Shown here: in pieces, positions 50,189-60,024 of the stretch
Layout: every line of letters begins with the position of its first letter
Position numbering within the stretch: position 1 is the stretch's first letter
NCBI RefSeq assembly: GCF_001562275.1
Contig: NZ_CP014304.1
Span: 2,542,001-2,606,000 of the forward strand
Direction: 5' to 3'
Length of the DNA: 64,000 bases
DNA from: Hymenobacter sp. PAMC 26628
GTDB taxonomy: Bacteria; Bacteroidota; Bacteroidia; Cytophagales; Hymenobacteraceae
Program-made: the position numbers and the translations under genes
Notes under the pieces: model-generated
Database searches by the model: none
Told to the model about the DNA's origin: nothing
What the model saw: the letters and a program-made list of their open reading frames with translations, nothing else

Positions 50189-50968
50189 ATGCTGTCTACC
50201 CCTTCTCCAGCCGCCGCCGTTGCTACCCCACTCGCCGGGCCCGGGGCTGCGCTGACGGTAGCCGGGGTTAGCCTGGCGTTTGGTGACAACCACGTGCTGC
50301 AAGACTTTTCGCTGACGCTGAACCGGGGCGAAAACGTGGTGGTAATGGGCAAGTCGGGTGCCGGCAAGTCGGTGCTCATCAAGTGCATCATCGGGCTGCT
50401 GCGGCCCGATGCGGGCACCATCACGGTGCTGGGCCAGGACGTGGGGGCCCTCGACCACGCCGGCCTCGACCGGCTGCGCACCAAGCTGGGCTTCCTCTTC
50501 CAGAGCAATGCCCTCTACGACTCCATGACGGTGCGCGAAAACTTGCTTTTCCCGCTGCGCCGCCAGTGGCTGGCCCACACCCCGGCCCAGGAAGCCGACC
50601 TGGTCAAGCAGGCCCTCGACGACGTGGGCCTGGCCGATACCGCCGAGCTGCTGCCCGCCGCCCTTTCGGGCGGCATGCGCAAGCGCATCGCACTGGCCCG
50701 CACGCTCATTCTGCGGCCCGCCATTATTCTCTACGACGAGCCCACCACCGGCCTCGACCCCATCACGGCCCGCGAAATTGACCACCTCATCCGGGCCGTA
50801 CAATCCAAGTACAACACCTCCGCTCTCATCATTTCACACGACCTGGCCTGCGTGCGCCTCACCGCCGACCGCGTGGCGCTGCTCGCCGAGGGCCGCTGCT
50901 ACGCCGAGGGCACCTACGCCGAAGTGAGCGCAAATGCCGACCCGAAAGTACACGACTTTTTTGTCTGA
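50189..50968 (+). CDS. mlaF: MlaF-type ABC transporter ATP-binding protein
   Basis: A 259-residue ABC ATPase. Walker A VVVMGKSGAGKSVLIKCIIG, signature LSGGMRKRIALARTLILRPA, Walker B IILYDEPTTGLDPITAREI, and the switch-region ALIISHDLACVRLTADRV. It drives the MlaE permease at the inner membrane. It starts 27 bases after the permease stop codon and is followed by the MCE gene. Sequence is intact with normal length. Confidence 0.95.
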   Translation: MLSTPSPAAAVATPLAGPGAALTVAGVSLAFGDNHVLQDFSLTLNRGENVVVMGKSGAGKSVLIKCIIGLLRPDAGTITVLGQDVGALDHAGLDRLRTKLGFLFQSNALYDSMTVRENLLFPLRRQWLAHTPAQEADLVKQALDDVGLADTAELLPAALSGGMRKRIALARTLILRPAIILYDEPTTGLDPITAREIDHLIRAVQSKYNTSALIISHDLACVRLTADRVALLAEGRCYAEGTYAEVSANADPKVHDFFV

Positions 50969-51028
50969 TTGCCAGCCAGGATTAGCCACTAAAAAGCCCT
51001 ATAGAATTACCTTTTCGCCTCCCCCATC

Positions 51029-52018
51029 ATGCCCCAAAACTCCCCCGGTAATGCAGTGCGCCTCGGCTTATTTACAGTACTGGGGGTGGGATTCCTGCTG
51101 GCGCTGCTGTACCTGATGGGCCGCCAGCAGAGCCTGTTTGGCCACAACCTGGTGGTGCAGGCCGATTTTCGCAACGTGTCGGGCCTGCTTACGGGCAACA
51201 GCGTACGCCTGGGCGGCATCAACGTAGGCAGCGTCAAGGCCATTGATTTGCTGAACGACAGCACCGTGCGCGTGGCCATGAGCCTGAGCAAAGATGCCCA
51301 GGGCTTTGTGCGCCAAAACGCGGTGGCCACCATCGGTACCGACGGGCTGGTGGGCAACACCATTATCAACCTCACGGCCCAGACTGCCCCCGCCCCGGCC
51401 GTGCGGGCGGGCGACGTGCTGCGCACCAAAACCCCGGCCAGTATCGACGCCATGCTTGGCACGCTCGACATCTCGAATAAGAACCTGGTCGTCATCACCC
51501 AAAGTCTGCGCCGGATGACCACCAAGCTTGACACCAGCACCCTCTGGCAATTGCTGAACGACCAGCAATTGCCCGCCAACGTGCGACAAAGCTTGGGCCA
51601 CATCGTGGCCGCCAGCGCCCAGCTGCACCACGCCGCCACCGATGCCGCGCAGCTCACACAGGGCGTGCGCCAGGGCCGGGGGCCCCTGGGTTACCTCTTG
51701 ACCGATAACGCATTGCCGACCCAGCTGGGGCACGCCGGCCGGCAGCTGGCCCGCACCACCGATACACTGGCCGCCACTGTGGGGAGCCTGCGGCACCAGC
51801 TACTGGCCGGCCGCGGCCCCGCCCACACGCTGCTGGCCGACACGGCCGCCGCCCGGCAGGTGCGCCAGAGCCTACGCAACGTGCAGCAGAGCACTCAGAA
51901 GCTCGACCAGAGCATGACGGCCTTGCAGCACAACTTCCTGCTGCGCGGCTATTTTAAGAAGCAGGCCAAGCAAAAAGCCCGGGCGGCCGCCGACTCAGCG
52001 GCTCACCCAGGGCGGTAG
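51029..52018 (+). CDS. mlaD: MCE-family substrate-binding protein (MlaD-like)
   Basis: A 329-residue periplasmic MCE protein. An N-terminal membrane helix (LGLFTVLGVGFLLALLYLMG) anchors it; the MCE domain (about residues 35-115) reads FGHNLVVQADFRNVSGLLTG, NSVRLGGINVGSVKAIDLLN and IGTDGLVGNTIINLTAQTAP. A long helical C-terminus with coiled segments (LRHQLLAGRGPAHTLLADTA) follows, forming a tunnel for lipid movement across the periplasm. It is the last gene of the Mla operon. 60 bases separate it from the ATPase, with no terminator seen. Confidence 0.93.
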   Translation: MPQNSPGNAVRLGLFTVLGVGFLLALLYLMGRQQSLFGHNLVVQADFRNVSGLLTGNSVRLGGINVGSVKAIDLLNDSTVRVAMSLSKDAQGFVRQNAVATIGTDGLVGNTIINLTAQTAPAPAVRAGDVLRTKTPASIDAMLGTLDISNKNLVVITQSLRRMTTKLDTSTLWQLLNDQQLPANVRQSLGHIVAASAQLHHAATDAAQLTQGVRQGRGPLGYLLTDNALPTQLGHAGRQLARTTDTLAATVGSLRHQLLAGRGPAHTLLADTAAARQVRQSLRNVQQSTQKLDQSMTALQHNFLLRGYFKKQAKQKARAAADSAAHPGR

Positions 52019-52171
52019 CAGGAAGCTGGTTAAACGAAAGCTACGGTTAACCTTAGGTCGATTAGTATGATACATATCAACCACTTGCGCCTGAATAGTC
52101 ATATCGGAGGGTACGGAAAAGCGGTAGTTTTACCGCCAAGTACTTTCTCTGCTGCAAGCCGCCCGACTACT

Positions 52172-52522
52172 ATGCCTTTAACTACCGTCCTACCTGATTC
52201 TTCCCCGGCCGCCGAAGCCACGGTGCTGCTGGTGCTGCTGCCGCCCGTGGGCACGGCCCAGCCGGTGCGGGCAGCCACGCTGGCGGCACTCCAGGCCTTG
52301 CAGCAGCGGCTGGGAAGCGTCATCCGGGTGCTGACCGTGGACGAGGGCAGCTACCCGGTGGTGGTGCGCAGCTTTGCCCCCGTCGATTTGCCGGCCTTCG
52401 TGCTGGTGCGGCGCGGCGTGGAGCTGTGGCGCCAGCAGGGCCTGCCCGAAGGCGAGTTTATCGTGGCGGAGCTACTGAGCAAGCTCGCGCCGCCCGGCGC
52501 GGCGGAGCCGGCGGCGGGCTAG
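52172..52522 (+). CDS. Small thioredoxin-fold-like protein
   Basis: A 116-residue protein from the ATG at 52172 (MPLTTVLPDSSPAAEATVLL). The alpha/beta pattern (LQALQQRLGSVIRVLTVDEG; VVVRSFAPVDLPAFVLVRRG; WRQQGLPEGEFIVAELLSKL) resembles the second half of a thioredoxin fold with a cis-Pro in VDLPAFVLV. No CxxC pair, so it would not be a redox enzyme. An upstream ATG at 52067 is possible. Weak functional call. Confidence 0.65.
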   Translation: MPLTTVLPDSSPAAEATVLLVLLPPVGTAQPVRAATLAALQALQQRLGSVIRVLTVDEGSYPVVVRSFAPVDLPAFVLVRRGVELWRQQGLPEGEFIVAELLSKLAPPGAAEPAAG

Positions 52523-52660
52523 GCAGGTGGCCGGTACTTTTTACAGATACTATTAGCTGATACCCAACTTATCGGCGTAGCTTCCCTACCGCTAAGCATT
52601 GCGTTGGCCGGGACACTACCCGGCTACCTCGGGTGGGCTCTACTTCACGCTGCTGCCGTT

Positions 52661-53110
52661 ATGGGCCTTTACCACCTTCTTTACCTCAGCCAGGCGCGGC
52701 AGCCGTTTGATACGGCGGCGCTCACCACCCTGCTGCACCAGGCCCGCGCTTTCAACCGCGAGCATCACCTTTCGGGCCTGCTGCTGCACACGCCCGATGG
52801 GCGGTTTTTGCAGATTCTGGAGGGAGAGGAGGATGTGGTGCGGACCTTATATTACAACCACATCGTGGCCGACCCGCGCCACCACCGCTGCCGCTTGCTG
52901 GGGGCCGGGGCCTGCGCCGAGCGCAGCTTTGCCGACTGGAACATGGGCTTCCGCATAGCCAACGCCACGGAGCTGCACGCGCTGCTGGCGGCCGCTGCTC
53001 CTGCCGAACGCGTGTTATTCGCCCCGCAGCCCCGCGTGCGCCCCGAGCTCTTGCAGGTGCTGCTGAACTTCGTGGCCAACCACGAATTCGAGCCCGATGG
53101 TTACTTATAG
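52661..53110 (+). CDS. BLUF-domain blue-light sensor
   Basis: A 149-residue short BLUF protein. The domain (about residues 3-95) has the flavin Tyr in MGLYHLLYLSQARQPFD (Y-L-S-x-A), Asn/His in ARAFNREHHLSGLLLHTPDG with the GxLLH motif, RFLQILEGEEDVVRTLYYNH with the key Gln, and the conserved Trp-Met in SFADWNMGFRIAN. A C-terminal helix pair follows. It binds FAD and changes hydrogen bonding on blue light, probably passing a signal by protein contact, as there is no output domain. The ATG at 52661 starts the fold; in-frame 52604 adds a leader. Hymenobacter species commonly carry light-response genes. Confidence 0.88.
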   Translation: MGLYHLLYLSQARQPFDTAALTTLLHQARAFNREHHLSGLLLHTPDGRFLQILEGEEDVVRTLYYNHIVADPRHHRCRLLGAGACAERSFADWNMGFRIANATELHALLAAAAPAERVLFAPQPRVRPELLQVLLNFVANHEFEPDGYL

Positions 53111-53296
53111 CCGCCAACCGGCGGGCCATAAACAACAGGCAGTTAGCTACATAACCCGAAGCTGCGAATTGTCACCTCCGGGCCTGATTTCCGTCATGCT
53201 ACCCGCTCCGGAGGGGGCGTAATCTTGTCTGGCTACTCCCGCACCGCGCCCGCCAGCCCGGGCGGGCAGCATTCACCAAGTATACCCCCCTCTCTG

Positions 53297-53797
53297 ATGA
53301 AGAACGAACCCGTCCTTTCCATTCTCTACGATACGCACGAGCAAGCCGAGCAGGCTGTGGAAGACCTGCAGGTAAGCGGCTACCCCCTCAAGCAGCTCTC
53401 CATCGTGGGCCAGGGCTCGCACACCGAAGAAAAGGTGGTGGGCTACTACAACATGGGCGACCGGATGCTGAACTGGGGCGGCACCGGCGCGTTTTGGGGC
53501 AGCATCTGGAGCCTGTTGTTTGGTTCCGCCTTCTTCCTGGTGCCGGGGGTAGGGCCGGTGCTACTGGCCGGGCCGATAGTAGCTGCGCTGCTGCTAGCCC
53601 TCGAAGGGGCCGTGGCCGGTGGCACCCTCAGCGCGCTGGCCGGAGCGCTGGCCAGCACCGGCATCCCCGAAAACAGCGTGCTCGACTACGAGACGCAAAT
53701 CAAGGCCGGCAAATACCTGCTCATCGCCCACGGCAAGGCCGCCGAGGTGGCCCGTGCCCGCGAAATCCTGGGCGTAGGCGAACTCGCGTCGGCATAG
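53297..53797 (+). CDS. Stress-response-like membrane protein (DUF1269/GsiB-type)
   Basis: A 166-residue protein from the ATG at 53297 (MKNEPVLSILYDTHEQAEQA). The N-terminal ferredoxin-like strand-helix unit (VEDLQVSGYPLKQLSIVGQG) resembles general-stress proteins that have a DUF1269 or YflT-like fold. Two glycine-rich hydrophobic segments follow (LLFGSAFFLVPGVGPVLLAG; VAALLLALEGAVAGGTLSAL), then a second unit (SVLDYETQIKAGKYLLIAHG). Probably membrane-associated; function unknown. Confidence 0.75.
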   Translation: MKNEPVLSILYDTHEQAEQAVEDLQVSGYPLKQLSIVGQGSHTEEKVVGYYNMGDRMLNWGGTGAFWGSIWSLLFGSAFFLVPGVGPVLLAGPIVAALLLALEGAVAGGTLSALAGALASTGIPENSVLDYETQIKAGKYLLIAHGKAAEVARAREILGVGELASA

Positions 53798-53821
53798 CCC
53801 GGTAACCCAATCCATTGGCAG

Positions 53822-53858
53822 GCGCGGGCCAGGTGAAGTTCGCCTGGCCCGCGCTTTT
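53822..53858 (+). terminator. Terminator after the stress protein gene
   Basis: gcgcgggccagg (53822-53833) pairs with cctggcccgcgc (53843-53854), followed by tttt. A clear Rho-independent terminator. Confidence 0.9.
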
Positions 53859-53880
53859 ACGGCCCGGCCGTCATGGCTCA

Positions 53881-54625
53881 GAAGCTGTTTGAGTTAGCAG
53901 AATTTGAGCACCCGCCTGATATTGGCCAAGCAAATCCAGGCGTTGGCATGGCGTAAACTTCGGTCGTATTCCGTTGATAATCTACGATTAGCGCTGAGCC
54001 AGGCAAAGGTGCGCTCGACAATCCAACGCCAGGCATGCATGCAGAAATTCGTTTTCTCCACCAGCACATGCGCCGGTTTCTCGACGCGGATGCCGTAGCG
54101 CTGGGCCAGGTGCTCGCGAAAAACGCCGTTAAACGAGCTGTCGACGAACACGACCTGCACCTGGCCCAGCAAGTCGTGGGCGGCGGCCACCTCGTCCCAG
54201 AAGGCGATGGCGGCCGGGCCATCGGCCGCGTTGGCGGGCAACACGCGGTTGGCCAGGAGGTTGCCCAGCGTGTCGGTCAGCACCAGACGCTTGCGGCCCT
54301 TGACGAGCTTGCCCGCGTCGAAGCCCACCGGCTGGCCCGTGGCCGTGGCCGCGTTTTTCACGCGCTGCGAGTCGAGGATGACAATACCAGTACACCGTGC
54401 CCCAGGGCGGTAAATCTCCCGGCAAATCCCGCCACACGCACCCGTTTTTGAGCACGTACAAAATGGCGTTCACCACCTCCACCAGCGGCCACTTGCCGCG
54501 GCGACGCATCACCAGCAACGGCTCCAATTGTTGCCAGTCCCGCGCCGATAAATCCGAACTGTACCGCTTCCGGGCGGCATTTTCCCCTGCTTGTTTCACC
54601 AAGCTAAATTAACTCAAACAGCTTC
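53881..54625. mobile_element. Decayed IS5-family element
   Basis: Inverted ends gaagctgtttgagtta at both sides, 745 bp, with an internal deletion in the transposase. No clear target duplication. It lies 16 bases before tpiA and may have displaced that operon's promoter. Confidence 0.88.
53894..54602 (-). pseudogene. IS5-family transposase with internal deletion
   Basis: The N-terminal part (KRYSSDLSARDWQQLEPLLV; EVVNAILYVLKNGCVWRDLP, PPWGTVYWY) and the C-terminal part (VKNAATATGQPVGFDAGKLV; LVLTDTLGNLLANRVLPANA; VQVVFVDSSFNGVFREHLAQ; CMHAWRWIVERTFAWLSANR) are in different frames. The stretch between YWY and the first catalytic Asp (ILDSQ) has been deleted. Not functional. Confidence 0.9.
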
Positions 54626-54641
54626 TTAGCACCCCTGCGTT

Positions 54642-55446
54642 ATGCGTAAGAAAATCAATTGCCGGCAACTGGAAGATGAACACCACGCTGCCGGAAGCCA
54701 CGGCCCTGCTGGCGGCCATCGCCCAGGGCCTGCCAGCGGACGCGGCCCCGCACGTAACGGTGGTGGTGTGCCCGCCCGCGCTGTACCTGACCACGGCGCG
54801 GGCCTACCTGCCGCCCGGCAGCGGGGTGTGGGTGGGGGCGCAAAATTGCGCCTCGGAGGCGGCGGGGGCCTACACGGGCGAGATTTCGGCTTCGATGCTG
54901 CACTCCGCAGGGGTAGCGTACGTGGTGGTGGGGCACAGCGAGCGGCGGCGCTACTTCGGCGAAACCAATGAGGTAGTGGCGGCCAAGGTAACCAGCTCCC
55001 TCGCCAGCGGCCTGCGCCCCATTTTTTGTTGCGGCGAATCGGCTGAGCTGCGCGCCGGGGGCGACTACCTCGGCTTTGTTAAAAACCAGCTGAGCGAGAG
55101 TCTTTTTTGTTTACCGGTCGAGGCTTTTAGCCGCCTGCTCATTGCCTACGAGCCGCTGTGGGCCATCGGCACGGGGGTAGCGGCCTCGGCGGCGCAGGCC
55201 CAGGCCATGCACGCCTCCTTGCGCCAACATATTGCTGACCACTATAGTATGCGCATCGCGCAGGGCATTTCGCTGCTGTACGGCGGGAGCGTCAAGCCCC
55301 AGAACGCGGCGGCGCTTTTCCGCAAACCTGATATAGATGGCGGCCTGATTGGCGGTGCTTCGCTGCACGCGCCCGAATTCCTGGCCCTGGTGCGGGCGGC
55401 GCAACGGACGGCGGCCCAGGCCGATGCCATTGGGGCCACCCGCTAG
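54642..55446 (+). CDS. tpiA: Triose-phosphate isomerase with a frameshift after codon 5
   Basis: TIM interconverts dihydroxyacetone phosphate and glyceraldehyde-3-phosphate. The barrel is complete from 54658: IAGNWKMNTTLPEATALLAA with the substrate Asn and catalytic Lys, GVAYVVVGHSERRRYFGETN with catalytic His, LIAYEPLWAIGTGVAASAAQ with catalytic Glu, and GISLLYGGSVKPQNAAALFR with the phosphate loop. The ATG at 54642 encodes MRKKI, then one extra base at 54657 shifts the frame. Starting instead at the ATG at 54676 (MNTTLPEA) would lose Asn-Lys and give no activity. So either a sequencing insertion or a dead copy. It heads a tpiA-pgm-glgP set. Confidence 0.88.
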
Positions 55447-55480
55447 CCGTAGAATGCGGGTAAAATCACCTGTCACATTC

Positions 55481-57154
55481 ATGAAAATCAGTCCTTTGGC
55501 CGGCAGGCCGGCCCCGCCCGAAATCCTGGTCAACGTGCCCCAACTCGTCGCGGCCTACTACACCGACGCGCCCGACCCCGCCGTGGCGGCCCAGCGGGTG
55601 GTTTTTGGCACGTCGGGCCACCGGGGCTCGTCGCTGACCCGCTCGTTTAATGAGGCCCACATCCTGGCCATTACCCAGAGCATTTGCCTGTACCGGCAGG
55701 CGCATCACATTGACGGGCCGCTGTTTATGGGCAAGGACACCCACGCCCTGTCGGAGCCGGCGCTGGATACCGCCCTGGAGGTGCTGGCCGCCAACGGGGT
55801 GACGGTCATGCTGGCTGCCGCCGACGAGTACACGCCCACGCCGGTGATTTCGCACGCCATCGTGGGGTATAATCAGGGCAGGAAAAGCGGCCGGGCCGAT
55901 GGCATTGTGATAACGCCCTCGCACAATCCGCCCCACGACGGCGGCTTCAAGTACAACCCGCCCCAGGGCGGCGGGGCCGCCACGGCCGTCACGCAGTGGA
56001 TTGAGGCCAAAGCCAACGAATTGCTAACTAACGGCCTGCACGACGTGAAGCGCGTGACCCTGGAAAAAGCCCGGCGGGCGGCCACCACGCGGCGGCACGA
56101 CTACCTCCACACCTATGTGGCCGACCTGGGCAACGTGCTGGATATGGACCTCATCCGCAGTAGCAACCTGCGCCTCGGGGTGGACCCGCTGGGCGGGGCG
56201 GGGGTGCACTATTGGGAACCTATTGCGGAGCTCTATAAGCTCAACCTCACGGTGGTGAATACGGCGGTGGACCCCACCTTTCGGTTCGTGCCCGTGGACT
56301 GGGACGGGCAGATTCGGATGGACCCATCCTCGGCCTACGCCATGCAGGGGCTGCTGGGGCGCAAGGACGACTTCGACCTCGCCTTTGCCTGCGATACCGA
56401 CCACGACCGGCACGGCATCGTGACGCCCGGCCACGGCCTGCTGCCGCCCAACCACTACCTGGCTGTAGCCGCCGACTACCTCTCGCAGCACCGGCCCGAA
56501 TGGGGCCCCGCGGCGGCGGTGGGCAAATCGGTGGTCACCACCCAACTGCTCGACCGGGTGGCGGCCCGCCGGGGCCAGCCGCTGTTCGAAACGCCGGTGG
56601 GTTTCAAGTGGTTTGCCGAGGGCTTGCTCGCCGGCTCGGTGGGTTTTGCCGGCGAGGAAAGCGCCGGGGCCAGCTTTCTGCGGCGCAACGGCCGGGTCTG
56701 GACCACCGACAAGGACGGGTTCATTCCCGCGCTGCTGGCCGCCGAAATCACGGCCCGCCTGGGCCAGGACCCTGGCGAACTCTACCAGCGCCTGACCCGC
56801 GAGCTGGGCGAGCCAGTGGCCGACCGCGTGGAAGCCCCGGCCACGCCCGCGCAGCAAAAACAGCTGGCCGCCCTGACCGCCCAGCAGGTAACGGGCACCG
56901 ACCTGGCCGGCGAGCCGATAACCGCCATCCTGACCGAGGCACCCGGCAACCACGCGCCCATCGGCGGGCTGAAAGTGACGACCCAAAACGGCTGGTTTGC
57001 CGCCCGGCCTTCGGGCACGGAGGCCATCTATAAGATTTACGCCGAGAGCTTTCTGGGGCAGGAACACCTCGCCAAAATTCTCGCGCAGGCCCAGGAAATG
57101 GTGGACACCGCCCTGGCTTCTCCTACCCCTCCTCCTAAGCCCCCGGCCGCATGA
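55481..57154 (+). CDS. pgm: Phosphoglucomutase, alpha-D-glucose type
   Basis: A 557-residue alpha-D-phosphohexomutase that interconverts glucose-1-phosphate and glucose-6-phosphate. The active-site Ser is near residue 147 in GIVITPSHNPPHDGGFKYNP; the metal-binding loop is FDLAFACDTDHDRHGIVTPG; the sugar-binding loop is GSVGFAGEESAGASFLRR; the phosphate-binding loop is GWFAARPSGTEAIYKIYAES. The start ATG at 55481 (MKISPLAGRPAPPEILVN) has the usual N-terminus KISPLAGRPAPPEIL. It overlaps glgP by four bases (ATGA), so the phosphorylase product can feed it directly. Intact. Confidence 0.96.
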   Translation: MKISPLAGRPAPPEILVNVPQLVAAYYTDAPDPAVAAQRVVFGTSGHRGSSLTRSFNEAHILAITQSICLYRQAHHIDGPLFMGKDTHALSEPALDTALEVLAANGVTVMLAAADEYTPTPVISHAIVGYNQGRKSGRADGIVITPSHNPPHDGGFKYNPPQGGGAATAVTQWIEAKANELLTNGLHDVKRVTLEKARRAATTRRHDYLHTYVADLGNVLDMDLIRSSNLRLGVDPLGGAGVHYWEPIAELYKLNLTVVNTAVDPTFRFVPVDWDGQIRMDPSSAYAMQGLLGRKDDFDLAFACDTDHDRHGIVTPGHGLLPPNHYLAVAADYLSQHRPEWGPAAAVGKSVVTTQLLDRVAARRGQPLFETPVGFKWFAEGLLAGSVGFAGEESAGASFLRRNGRVWTTDKDGFIPALLAAEITARLGQDPGELYQRLTRELGEPVADRVEAPATPAQQKQLAALTAQQVTGTDLAGEPITAILTEAPGNHAPIGGLKVTTQNGWFAARPSGTEAIYKIYAESFLGQEHLAKILAQAQEMVDTALASPTPPPKPPAA

Positions 57155-59694
57155 ATACCGACGACCTGAACTACACCCGCTACCACGGCTTTCTGCCCGC
57201 CGAAATCGCCGGCCTCGACACGCTAACGGAGCTGGCCCTGGACCTGCAATGGTCGTGGAACCACGCCGCCGACACGCTCTGGCAGCAGCTCGACGCGGAG
57301 CTGTGGGACCGCACCCACAACCCCTGGGTGGTGCTGCAAACGGCCTCGCGCGAAATCCTGGAGCAGCACCTCGCCGACCCGGCTTTTCAGGCCCAGATGG
57401 CCGGCCTGCTGGCCCATAAGCAAGAGGATGCCGCCGGCCCCAAGTGGTTTCAGGCCCAGTACCCGGCGTCGCCGCTCACCTGCGTGGCGTATTTCAGCAT
57501 GGAGTACATGCTGAGCGAGGCGCTGCCGATTTATGTGGGCGGGCTGGGCAACGTGGCGGGCGACCAGCTCGAAGCGGCCAGCGACCTGGGCGTACCCGTG
57601 GTGGCGGTTGGCCTGCTCTATCAGCAGGGCTATTTCCGGCAGGAGATTGACCGCCAGGGGGCCCAGCAGGCCCTGTTTCCGTATAATGACCCCGGCCAGC
57701 TGCCCATCACGCCGCTGCGGCTGCCCAACGGCAAGTGGCTGCGGCTACCGATTACCCTTTCGGGCTTCCCGGTGTGGCTGCGCACCTGGCAGGTGCGGGT
57801 GGGCAGCGTGACGCTGTATTTGCTCGACAGCAACGACGCGGCCAACCTGCCGGTGCACCGGGGCATCACGGCCGAGCTGTACGGCGGGGGCATGGAGCTG
57901 CGCATTCAGCAGGAAATCATCCTCGGCATCGGCGGCTGGAAATTGCTGCAAGCCCTCCATATTCAGCCCGACGTGTGCCACCTCAACGAGGGCCACGCGG
58001 CCTTCGTGGTGCTGGAGCGGGCCCGCGCGCTGAGGCAGGAAACTGGCCTTTCCTTCGAGGCCGCGCTGGCCGTGACGCGCCCCGGCAACCTGTTCACCAC
58101 CCACACGGCCGTGGCGGCGGGCTTCGACCACTTCAGCCCGGCGCTGATGGGCCAGTTCCTGGGCGACTACGCCCGGCAGGAGTTGGGTATTGAGTTTGAG
58201 GCGCTGATGGCCCTGGGCCGGCAAAGCCCCAGCAACCCAAACGAGAGCTTCAACATGGCGTTTCTGGCCATCCGGGGCGGCGGGGCCGTGAACGGCGTGA
58301 GCCGCCTGCACGGCGCGGTGAGCCGGCAGTTGTTCGGAACCCTGTTTCCGCGCTGGCCTACCGAGGAGGTGCCCGTGGGCCAAGTCACCAACGGCGTGCA
58401 CATGCCCAGCTGGGACGCCGAAGCCGCCGACGCCCTCTGGACCACCGCCTGCGGCAAGGACCGGTGGCGCGGCGGCCTCGATGCGCTGGCCGAAAACATT
58501 CTCCAGGTAGCGGACGAAAACCTGTGGCAGCTGCGCACCAGCTGCCGTCAGGCGCTGGTGGCCTATACCCGCGCCCGGCTGGCCCGGCAATTCACCGTGG
58601 CGGGCTACCCGCCCGGGCTGGTCGATATTGCCAGCAAAGTCTTTGATGAGAATACGTTAACTATCGGCTTCGCCCGCCGCTTCGTGGCCTACAAGCGGCC
58701 CAACTTATTGCTGCGCGACCCCGAGCGGTTCATCCGCCTGCTTACCAACCGCGCGCAGCCCGTGCAACTGGTGCTGGCTGGCAAGGCCCCGCCCTTCGAC
58801 GAAGGCGGCAAGGCCCTGATTCAGCAGTGGATGCAGTTCATCGCGCAGCACAACCTGTACCAGCACGTGGTATTTCTGAGCGACTACGACCTGCTACTGG
58901 CCGAGCACCTGGTGCAGGGCGTAGATGTGTGGCTGAACACCCCCCGCCGCCCCTGGGAAGCCTGCGGCACCAGCGGCATGAAGGTGCTGGTGAACGGCGG
59001 CCTCAATCTCTCAGAGCTGGATGGCTGGTGGGCCGAGGCCTACACCCCCGCCGTGGGCTAGGCGCTGGGCGACGAGCAGGAGCACGGCGACGACCCCGCC
59101 TGGGACGCCGCCGAGGCCGACGCCCTCTACACCCTGCTCGAAACCCAGGTGGTGCCCGAGTTCTACCAGCGCGACGCCCGCGGCATCCCCGCCCGCTGGG
59201 TCGAGCGGATGCGCCAGAGCATGGCCACCCTTACCCCCCAGTTCTCAGCCAACCGCACCGTACGCGAGTACACCGAAAGCTACTACCTACCCGCTGCCAC
59301 CCGCTACGCCCAGCGCGCCGCCAACCAGGGCGCGGCCGGCGCGGCCATTGTGGATTTGCGCCAAAAAATTGGTGCTGAATGGGATAAACTAGGTTTTGGC
59401 GAAGCAAAAACGGAAGTCGTCGCCAACGGCTACCTGTTTCACGTGCCGGTGAGGCTGGGCGCGCTTGCCCCCGACCAAGTGCTGGTGGAGCTGTACGCCA
59501 ATGGCCTTGCCGGCGCAGTGGCCCTGCGCATTCCGCTGGTGCCGGACGCGGCTGGCAGCGCCGAGGGCACTTACCACTACCAAGCCCTGGTGACGACTAC
59601 CCGGCCCGCCGGTGATTTCACGGCCCGCCTCTTACCCCAATACGAGGACATCGCTGTGCCGCTGGAAGACCACCGGATTCTGTGGCAGCGCTGA
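57151..59694 (+). CDS. glgP: Alpha-glucan phosphorylase with an in-frame stop
   Basis: A glycogen/maltodextrin phosphorylase of the compact DUF3417-containing class, releasing glucose-1-phosphate. The N-terminal part is LTELALDLQWSWNHAADTLW, the catalytic core has YFSMEYMLSEALPIYVGGLG, and pyridoxal-phosphate and phosphate sites lie in the C-terminal part: FARRFVAYKRPNLLL and RRPWEACGTSGMKVLVNGGL with the PLP-binding region. The codon at 59059-59061 is TAG where the family has Trp (YTPAVG-W-ALGDEQEHGDD), so the protein would stop about 210 residues early; the rest, including the tail VPEFYQRDARGIPARWVERM, is open to 59694. A single G-to-A change would explain it. It may be a real knock-out or a sequencing error. 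Confidence 0.92.
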
Positions 59695-59767
59695 GATGAC
59701 CCGCGCTGGTTTACACGCCTTTCGCACTTGCTTTTTCACGGGCAGCTAGCCCCATTGACCCCTTTTT

Positions 59768-60014
59768 ATGCAAGCCCCTGCCCCTCCGGCCGTGCTGGCA
59801 ACCGCCGGCCAACTACCTCAACAGGTAAAGCTCAATAAGCTGGCTATAAGCGCGGCGGTGCTGGGAGCCCTGGCAGTCGGGGCGCTGGCCATTGGGCACC
59901 CTGGCCGGCGGGCAGCTGCGCCTGAACCGGAGTACCATTCGCCGGCTGCATATTGGCCGGCTGGAAGTGGACCAGCTAATTGTACCCCCGCAGCGGCCAC
60001 TCGCGCGCAGCTAG
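59768..60014 (+). pseudogene. Small membrane protein, frameshifted
   Basis: From the ATG at 59768 (MQAPAPPAVLATAGQLPQQV) one hydrophobic segment follows (KLAISAAVLGALAVGALAIG). At 59894-59896 an extra G shifts the frame; the other frame continues TLAGGQLRLNRSTIRRLHIG, RLEVDQLIVPPQRPLARS and ends at TAG 60012-60014, a repeat pattern usual in this group of small Bacteroidota proteins. Corrected length about 81 residues. Function unknown. Confidence 0.6.
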
Positions 60015-60024
60015 CCGTTCCCTC

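Noticed and set aside
52604..52660. A longer start for the BLUF protein
   Set aside because: The added 19 residues precede the conserved first strand and are not typical of the family.
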